NCBI GenBank assembly: GCA_030765065.1
Contig: CM060990.1
Location: 214,125,290-214,189,289, forward strand
Direction of reading: 5' to 3'
Source of the DNA: Deroplatys truncata
Taxonomy: Eukaryota; Arthropoda; Insecta; Mantodea; Mantidae
Length of the DNA: 64,000 nucleotides
The position numbers were made by a program, and so were the translations under genes. Below, piece after piece: positions 56,270 through 64,000 of this stretch (positions are counted from its first letter, which is position 1; each line of letters begins with the position of its first letter). The notes under the pieces are model-generated. The model was not told the DNA's origin. It ran no database searches and worked only from the letters and a program-made list of their open reading frames with translations.

Positions 56270-57490
56270 TACGAACGTGCAGCAGAAACTCTAGGTCACA
56301 TTAGTTAAATAACTGTAAAACAAATGGTATGATGAAAATCATGTTTCTAATATACAGTTAGTTGAATAATTGCAAAACTGATAGTATTTTAAAAGCAGAA
56401 CTATAATATATGTACTGTACTTTAGAAATACAAGAAAACCTGTTTGAGAAGTTCAATATTATTCATGTTAACTGCACCAAATGCAGTCCCTGGTGTAGGC
56501 AGTTTTCTGAAGGTCGTCAAAGTGTCCATGATGAGCGTAGTGGGTGGCCATCACTCATCAATGCTGACCTTGTTGCGCTGTTGCGGCAACGCATCGTGGA
56601 GAACCGTCGCTTCACGATTACGGAGCTCAGAAGCCATTTTCCGCAATTACCGCGATCCTTGCTGCATGAAATTGTCATTAAGCACCTGCTGATCAGGAAA
56701 TTGTGTGGCAGGTGGGTGCCGAAATACCCGACACCTGAGCACAAAACGAAACGCGTAGGAGCAGCACTGGCATTTCTGCAGCGGGATTATGATGACGGCG
56801 ACGAACTCCTCGACAGGATCGTCACGTGCGATGAGACGTGGACTTCGCACTTTATACCGGAAATCAAGTAGTAGTCAATGCATTGGCGTCACAGTGGATC
56901 TCCGGTCAAAAGAAATTCAAACAGACTGTGTTGGTTCAGAAAGTGATGTGCACGGTGTTCTGGAACAGGAAAAGCATTCTTCTCATTGACTTCCTGTCCA
57001 GAGGTGAAACAGTGAATGCTGACCGTTACTGTGAAATTGCGACGTGCCATTCAAAACAAGAGGCATGGAATGCGTACTCCAAGTATTCTGTTGCTCCATG
57101 GCAATGCTCGTCCAAATACGGCTCGTCGCACAGGAACTGTTCTGCAAGAGTTTGGTTGAAAGTTGTTTGATCATCTACCATACATTCATGATCTTGCTCC
57201 CAGCGGTTTCCATATTTTCTTGAACCTCAAGGAATTCCTGTCCTCCTGTCAGCGTTTCGACAACGACGAACAGCTGAAGACGATTGTCACACGCTGGTTC
57301 CATTCACAGGCGACATACTTCTACGACACGAAAATACAAAATTTATCCCACGATATTACAAGTCTCAGCTCTTATGCTGAATATTTCGAAAAATTGCTCA
57401 AACATTGCTGTTTCCAATCAAGTTTTTTATGTAGCTATGTTGTATTTGTTTTCAAAAATAGGGAAACTTACTTTCTGGACGCGCCTCGTA
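56270..57490 (+). mobile_element. Mariner-like transposon inserted in the LTR-element leader
   Basis: The right end CTTTCTGGACGCGCCTCGTA reads in reverse TACGAGGCGCGTCCAGAAAG, a typical mariner terminal repeat, and ends at TA (57490). A weak left counterpart (TACGAACGTGCAGCAGAAACT) starts at 56270; this end is uncertain. It encloses a mariner transposase pseudogene. Confidence 0.7.
56410..57400 (+). pseudogene. Mariner transposase (DD34D type), broken
   Basis: N-terminal WCRQFSEGRQSVHDERSGWP and a helix-turn-helix (RRFTITELRSHFPQLPRSLL) lead to LCGRWVPKYPTPEHK and VTCDETWTSHFIPE, which carries the first catalytic Asp. After a stop at 56871 other frames show TVFWNRKSILLIDFLSRGET (second region), the HDLAPSGFHIFLNLKEFLSS block expected after the third Asp (YSPDLAPSDYHLF in relatives, here HDLAPSG), and the C-terminal YFEKLLKH. 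Several frameshifts. Confidence 0.82.
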
Positions 57491-58520
57491 CCTTGCAAAA
57501 AGAGGTGACTGCCATGCTTGGGGATCTCAGAACAATCCAGGCAGAATTGGGGAACTTGAGAGACCACATTGAACATGAAATTTGTAGCTTAAGACAGAAA
57601 GTAGAGGTAGATACGCAGAATGTAAGTAGATTAGTGGTACAGTTTAATCACAAAACGAGGGCAATTTGCGGTCCTTAGAAAGCTAACGGCGTGCTTTCGA
57701 AGCAGGTGTTAACAGTGAGCTACGTGACATGAAATCTGTAAAGGAGGGACAGGAATACTCACGAAGGAGAGAAGTGTCTGAATTAAGGGACACAACTACG
57801 CATGTTGTTGCCGTTTAACGAAAAACAACGGACGCACTGGAGGCAAGGTCTCGCGTACTCTAGAAGTACGCGCCAGAATTAACAGTGCAGAAATAGGCTT
57901 GCATCACGCCAGTGCCTTCCCTCTATCAGCTGTATCGACACCTAGTGTAATTAGTGAAACAAGGTTGAGCGACCACCGCAATGCCCCTTCAGCCTCGCCT
58001 CCTGTAGTTTTAAGCGTGGATGCGACAAGTGTACCTGACGCCGCTCATACACATACACCATTTCCGGCTCAATTGCTAAACCATATCGTGGTTCCTACAT
58101 TTGATAGTACTCGCGACAACGCCAAACAGTATTTGAGTGACCTTGAATCATTTTGTATCTTGCGCGGAATTCCGGAAAGGTATAGAATGATTTTAGTGAG
58201 CCAAATTCTACTCATGTAGTCGATTAGTTGGTGCCGGCTAACCGTCGTAGACCATGTTCCATATGAGCAGTTCAAGACGGCCTTTCTGTCAAAGTAATGG
58301 AACGGGAGCGCACAGTATCTGGTAAGGAGTCAAATAAATAATGGTCACTACGAAGAAAATTCACAGAAATCGCCTGTTGTCTACTTTCTCAGGCTCGCAC
58401 AATTAGGCCAACTCCTGGAATCGCTCATGCACAAAGGGGATTTTTTCTCTTCTATCTCAGCATTTTCCTGACAATATAAAGAACCACACCGTGGTTCCTA
58501 AACCGAGTACCGTGGGGAAG
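57481..58520 (+). pseudogene. LTR-element gag region
   Basis: From about 57491 a frame gives a coiled-coil stretch (TLQKEVTAMLGDLRTIQAEL, EHEICSLRQKVEVD). After stops, 57899-58219 reads a Pro/Ala/Thr-rich linker and VVPTFDSTRDNAKQYLSDLE, SFCILRGIPERYRMILVSQI, a capsid-like gag core of insect gypsy elements. A further frame at 58529-58780 is Asn/Arg/Gln-rich like a nucleocapsid tail. Broken by stops. Confidence 0.6.
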
Positions 58521-59519
58521 CCATTAAGTTGATTACTTCTCTTCGGGGATACGATGTACCTTTAGGAGATAATAGGTCCATGAATAGGCCAGAAAATAGG
58601 CCATACAATTGGTACAACAACGGCGGGACGAGGGCAACCGTGGTGCCAAATACCAATAGGAGTAAGAATTACGCTGAAAGGCAGAGGTACCAACAACGTT
58701 TTCCGCGAAATGACAGCAGGCAATATAGGCCCAGAAATTCACACCAGCAACAAGAAAATAAACGGTCACCCGGACAATAGCAGGTGTTTCCGGTGAATTA
58801 CTTGGGATCTTCGCGGAATTCCGGAAGGAACAGGCCGGAAATGGGAAACCACGGACAGCATTACAATGGGTACAAACAGGCCCGAGAACTTGAATGTCAG
58901 AGCCCATCACGGCGAATAGAGCGATAGGCCTCAGGGAAGATAAAGTCCGCAGCCCAACATCACAGACAGCCACATCCTGCGACGCCGCTAACACATATGG
59001 GTACATCACCGAGTAACGGAGATCAAACAGCGGCCTCTCCGCAACAAACACGGAGTTCAGAAAACGTTCAAAAAGTTCTGAAAAACAGAAAACAATGTAG
59101 GCATGATTGTAAAGCCTCCAAAACTGACCCGGCAGAACACGGAGGTTAATTCGCATGATATGGGGCATCGCCACAGCAAATTTAAGTAACATTGACCAAA
59201 ACAATAATTCATGTAGTGGAGAAATAAGCAATCCACATGGCAATGTAAGCAGACCTAATGACATGGATAGCCCACGGGAAATAATAGAAGCTCCAGAAGT
59301 TAGGATGATGATAAATGGTGATATTATTTTACGATAGTGGTGTGTCAGTTATGTCTGCAGTCAAGTTCTTTTTGATTATTTGAAAACGAAGAATCCAAGC
59401 TTGCAAACTTTGTCTCTACGGAATACCTTCTGTGTTGTGGCGATTGAAGGATCGAAACAACGTATATCACAATAAGTGGTAAATACCGCGTCCATTGGAG
59501 GCACAAACATTGAATTTGT

Positions 59520-62500
59520 CGTCTTGTGATAAAGAATTCAGTGATTGATTTGATCATTGGGGACGAGTTACTGATAGCGGAAAATGCAGCAATAGATTAC
59601 GGTCTCTCACAGCTGACAGTTAAAGTAATGAATCAGGAGGTTAGACTGTCTTTCGCCCAGATAGCTCATGCTGAGAACCTAACCCTAACAGAAGAGGAAG
59701 CTCTTTTACAAAATGAGGAATCTATGTCGAATATTTACTTGTATCCAGAAATGCAGATGTAATGAGATTGTTTACAATGCAATTAGATGCAGAAAACTAA
59801 GACATTGATTCATTGTTAAGGGGACAGATTACGCATGACCCTTATTACGGTCTCAAAACAGTAAAAGGAGAGAGCATGGTTACACGTTGTCATGAAAGGA
59901 CCGCCTTCGCCGTTTAGGAGAATGTTGGTTCACTAACACACATTGATAACAAATATAAGGAAAAGCTGTTTTACATTTTAGCCAACCACCGTAAAATCTT
60001 TACAGACAGGAAAGGATTATGCAATGCTTATGTTTACGTATTCGAGGTCGACAATTGCATAGAACGTTTTAGACATAAAATTAGAATCATTCGTATGAAT
60101 TAGCGAGAAGCAGTTGATGAAAAAATTTACGAAATGTTAGAAGACGGCATGATAGACTTGGCAGATTCGCAATATATTAACGCGATTTTATAGTCAGAAA
60201 AAATGGAACCGTACGTCCCGTAGTAGACACCAGGCTTAACTGTTACGTAGTTCCGGATAATTTCAGGACACAAAATTTAAGCAAATTTTAACCGGGATAA
60301 GACGACAAAAATGGTTCTCGTCGCTTGACCTGACGAACTCGTATCTCCAGATGCCATTACAAAACATCACGTAAATATACTGGTTTTAAATATTCGGAAC
60401 GTATTTACCGTTCTTCCAGGAGCCCTTTCCATTTTAGTACGAGTGGGAGTGCGTTCTTAAGGGCTTTGTACTGCATTATTGGCAACCAGTCGGAGAGTTA
60501 TATATCCCAGTATGTGGACGACATTTTGATTCACGACATGGATGCGGATGCGCACATCCAGCACATTGGCTTAATATTAACAGGGCTCTCAGAATGTGGC
60601 TTTACGCTGAACTGAGAAAAATGCACATTCTTTGTTACGGAGGTTAAATTTTTCGACTACTTAATATCAGAGCAGGCAATATCTCCGAATCCTGACAGGA
60701 TTGATGCGATTATGAAAATCCCAGCCCAAAAAATGTAAAGCAAATAAGAAAGTTACTAGGCGTATTTGGATACCAGAGTAGATTTTTAATGAATTACTCC
60801 AGAGAAACCGCACCTTTACGAGCGTTACTAGTCAAAGGAACTAAATGGAGATGGACTCAGGTAAAGGAAGATGCGTTCCAGAGGATTAAAGGCTTAAGAC
60901 TTATTCGGCCAATCTATTTTGCTGACACGCCCACGCATGGATCTACCATATACTGGCTCATCACTTTTAGGTATGGGATGTGTCCTTGAACAGGAATATG
61001 AAAACGGTAAATTTCACATAGTTGCCACGGCATCGAGAAACCTAACCCGGGCGGAACAGATCGCCTGTATCACGGAGCAGGAAATATCGATTATTCGCTT
61101 CGCATTCTAGAGGTTTAAACATACCGTATACAATAAGCTTATAATTCTTTTCTGAACACGTGAGTTTGTCATTTGTGAAAACATTTAGGATGACTAACAG
61201 TAAAATTTCTCGGTACGTGCACGAGATCATGTCACAGGATATAGAAATTCGGCATATTCCCAGCAACAGGAATATATTTAGTGGTATGCTGTCGCGTATG
61301 AAAGTAGGTGCAAACTTGCCTGAAACACAAGGCAGTACACACAGGTAGGTGAGCGTTCTCAAGTTGGATTTCAGCTTCAATAACAGTTGGCCAGGGAAAT
61401 CAAAGAATTGATGATGAGAACTTCGGGAAATACGGGGTGCTGCGAAGTATAATGTATAAGCCGCAAGGCAAGGAGAGGCATCATGGTGTGTCTGTATACC
61501 GGCCGCCATGAAAGAACTAGTCATAAAGACGTATCATAAAGCTTTGATTCACGCTGATGTGAAAAAGACCGGTTTAGTTATAAGCGAACAGCTGTACATC
61601 CTGCGACTTGCTCACAAAGTCAGCGCATATATTTAAATGCGCAATATACCAGAAGGCTAAGCCCTTGAACAGAAAATTTGACGTCGCGCCACAAGAAATT
61701 TTGTGAGAGAAACCGTTACAATTAATCGCGATTGTCGGTCATGGTCCCCTCCCCGTTGCAAAAGGAGGATTGAAGTACATATTCTTACTGGTGAATGTAA
61801 TGACGAAATTTGTCAGGCTCTACGCCGTGAAGCGACTCATGAGCGCCATATGCGCGAGTAAGATTGTAGACCAGTACATACCAGCTTTTGGAAAAGATGG
61901 ATGCGATCTTGACTGATAACGCCACCGTTCATAAGAGAAGAAATTTTGGATAGACTGCGTGATGTAGGTGTCAAAATTTACAATACGAGCAATTATTTAC
62001 TCACGAGCAAACCCCTGCGAGCGAACGATGAGAGATTTGAGCGTTTATCTTAGAGTGCTCTCTAATTTCAAACATTCTCTTTCGCCGGATTGTTTGGAAT
62101 ACATTGAGACCATGTTTAATAATACTCTCAACTGTAACAGGCACTCTCACCTACAGAACTACTCACTGGAAATGCCCCGAAAGATGTGATCAGTGGAGTT
62201 CCAACAGCTATACCGACAATCGAGGAGACAGATGCAACGCGTATAGCAGGAGCGGTCGAACGATTAAAGAAACGAGTCGATAAACGACAAATGAAGCAAC
62301 GGCGTTATACGCACTTGTGGAATCCAAATATAGGAGATAAGGCTTTGCTAAGAAATTTTGCCAAATCTTCTTTGCTGAGAAAGGAATCGCATGTTCTTAT
62401 TGTGGATAGGTCCTTATGAGATTGTGGAACAGAACGGCGACTGCACGTTTATGCTGAAGGAAGCTCGAACGGGTAAACGCTTTTGTAAATATCATTTGTC

Positions 62501-62575
62501 ACATTTAAGGCCATTCAAAGAGGCCGGTAAAAATTGCAGGTGCTCAAGTATATCTAGGTGTTGCCGAGAGTGATT
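59520..62575 (+). pseudogene. LTR-element pol: protease, reverse transcriptase, RNase H, integrase
   Basis: Protease remnant DLIIGDELLIAENAAIDYGL (59540-59600). Reverse transcriptase traces include SLDLTNSYLQMPL (about 60320) and the catalytic YVDDILIHD (about 60515), then a stop in the following FTLN-EKC block. RNase H: TAPLRALLVKGTKWRWTQVK and the IVATASRNLTRAEQ block. Integrase: GGLKYIFLLVNVMTKFVRLY (about 61770) and downstream FNNTLNCNRHSH. C-terminal GPYEIVEQNGDCTFMLKEAR and YHLSHLRPFKE end at 62573. Order is Ty3/gypsy. Dozens of breaks. Confidence 0.78.
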
Positions 62576-62910
62576 ACGATTAACCTTTCCAGCTAGGCTA
62601 AATGATAGGCCATACTAGATAGTGTAAATGATGAAATTCCAAGTGGGTGTTATAGGTAGGGAAGGTCGGTGTAATACTCACCATGTTGTTAAAGATGATG
62701 CCTTCGATAAATATATGAATAGAGTAGACTATCTTGAGAATTGTTGTTAAGGCGGCACTAAATAAATAAAAAACTCTAATGACTGGCAAATGACGGCAAT
62801 GAGGAATATGAGGTACGCAGTATAACAAAATGTTTGAATGAAAATATAACTGCAGCTGTGCAGAGAGGTTGGATTATTAATCAGTACTTTGATTAGTATG
62901 AAAGATATAA

Positions 62911-62953
<43 letters not shown>

Positions 62954-63803
62954 GAAAGTAAATACAAAAAGAGGGATTTGAATAAAGAAATAAATAAGGA
63001 CGCGTGATTGCGTAGTTTAAAAGTTTGTAACAAAACACTCGGACTAATGTTTGTAGTTTTGCCCATAACGCAAGTTGCATCTAAGATGAAGATTTCGCGA
63101 AAACCCACTTAGGCGCCAAAGATCACTTTTCTGCAGGAAACGCTACAACGCTATCCTCACCATTATAACAGTACTTAAAATATGTGCAGATAGTGCAATA
63201 AATACATAAATTGTGTGAACTGTGATGGAAAAAAAAAACGCTGAAAGAGGTACGTGCTAATGAGGTGCCGACCTTCAGTGTATGTGTATAGATACAAGTA
63301 TAATATAGGGATACATTAATATTGGTTAAAAAGTGAGTGTATAATAAAAGATTTATGTTACACGATAATAAAGTTATAAGAAAATGTGTAAATCGCACAG
63401 AGTAGTTTTAATTCATGTTAAACACATAGCTTGCACAGGTTAACTATATGTGTGTGTATGTTAGATTCGTGAAGTATATTGTGGTAAATGCATTTCTTAA
63501 TAAATATGCGTTAGTTATCTTCTTGAATGCAGGACAAAGTCTGCTGTTTAAGCAGGTAGGGAAACAAAACAATTGTTATTTTATAAGGAGCAGCTTGTAA
63601 CAAGTTGTAAACATCCCTCGTCACCAGACCGCGAAATTGAGCGTATTGTGAGGTTAACGACGGATATGCACAAAAAATCCAAATATGGAATGTGAACTTT
63701 TGAAAATAGGAAGTGGAAATTTACGATGGAACTCACGAGAAGATATTCACTACGTCCCCTGCACGGTGAATATTTTACCGTGAGGGCATATTAAACTAAA
63801 CAT
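62576..63803. other. 3' untranslated part of the LTR element
   Basis: AT-rich with an (AAT)n run at 62911-62951 and no envelope-like frame. No clear polypurine tract directly before the right LTR. Confidence 0.5.
62911..62951. repeat. (AAT)n microsatellite
   Basis: Perfect trinucleotide run of about 13 units. Confidence 0.95.
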
Positions 63804-64000
63804 TGCATACTAGATTGGTACATTTAAGCTATGTACATTAGAATTATTGTAGAGGTGTTTACATACATTTCTAAAACTATGGGCATTCCAGGTGTGTTCG
63901 GCAGATAGACACCTTCCCATTTCCTGCCTTGGACCATTATATTTACTCTTAATGACCCATGATCATTGGTGGCCTTGTTTCTCGCCTGCATACCGGGCAG
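63804..64000 (+). repeat. Right LTR, truncated by the window end
   Basis: It starts TGCATACTAG and follows the left LTR through CCTGCCTTGGACCA and TTAATGACCC to the last base, with about 20 percent visible differences plus indels, including a deletion near 63938. Confidence 0.7.

Larger units (their letters stand above)
55416..64000 (+). mobile_element. Gypsy-type LTR retrotransposon, decayed, right LTR cut by the window end
   Basis: A direct repeat links about 55416-55590 with 63804-64000 (CATACATTTCTAAAACTATG, GGCAGATAGAC, CCTGCCTTGGACCA, TTAATGACCC), identifying the LTRs. Between them are a primer-binding-like site, gag traces, protease, reverse transcriptase, RNase H and integrase pieces in the Ty3/gypsy order. 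Many stops and frameshifts. A mariner sits in the leader. No envelope gene is seen between 62590 and the right LTR. Confidence 0.8.

Noticed and set aside
62877..63108. Hydrophobic frames with poly-Leu/Ile, possible envelope transmembrane segment
   Set aside because: Produced by the AAT microsatellite; no envelope motif anywhere near.
1..64000. CRISPR arrays, bacterial operons, rRNA genes
   Set aside because: No such repeats or genes are visible; splice sites, SINEs and element classes show eukaryotic DNA.

Overview
The window looks like intron-rich, repeat-rich DNA of an arthropod, probably an insect. Host coding sequence is almost absent. I see two spliced exons: a leucine-rich-repeat C-terminal exon at 37056-37234 (+) and a short unrecognised first coding exon at 2521-2637 (-). 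The rest is mobile DNA from many classes. The repertoire (Penelope-like, I-like non-LTR, gypsy, mariner/Tc1, Polinton) and the 3' GGGCGCT...AGCGCCC hairpin of the non-LTR element fit insects; the order is a guess.

The main content is two related Polinton/Maverick (adintovirus-like) integrated virus-like elements. Element 1 (6279-22913, 16.6 kb) is structurally complete. It has about 1.07-1.1 kb terminal inverted repeats starting AGTAGTAAG, and a perfect 6-bp target duplication TACGTT on both sides. One block on the minus strand encodes a double-jelly-roll major capsid protein, a penton/minor capsid protein, an adenain-like protease and a core protein with a parvovirus-type phospholipase A2-like domain. 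A 54-bp divergent promoter separates this from a plus-strand block: packaging ATPase, a fibre-like protein with phage-tail-fibre-type repeats, a DUF8207-like protein and a DDE integrase. A protein-primed-type DNA polymerase B follows on the minus strand, apparently with small 5' exons, plus a small conserved unknown gene next to the right repeat. Most genes carry a few frameshifts or stops, so this is an ageing copy.

Element 2 (25818-36809, 11.0 kb) has the same morphogenesis module and integrase in the same order, and also ends in AGTAGT. Its TIR repeats are different, it has no polymerase, it carries exon-like segments in its left arm, and a GC-rich retroelement ORF1 fragment interrupts it between the major capsid and penton genes. 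Its gene products are clearly diverged from element 1, so it is a separate lineage and not a recent duplicate.

Other regions: 1-1620, a 5'-truncated Penelope-like element with GIY-YIG endonuclease and a following promoter; 4200-4440, a pair of divergent TATA boxes with heat-shock-element-like motifs; 23713-24003 and 52480-52663, two copies of a tRNA-derived SINE; 38195-39439, a nearly intact Tc1 transposon; 42495-43510, a decayed DDE transposase with a DUF4817-like N-terminus; 45602 to about 52100, an I-like non-LTR retrotransposon on the minus strand; 55416-64000, a decayed gypsy-type LTR retrotransposon whose leader holds a mariner, and whose right LTR runs off the window.

All product names come from reading motifs by eye. 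Joins between exons and positions of frameshifts are inferences unless stated otherwise.
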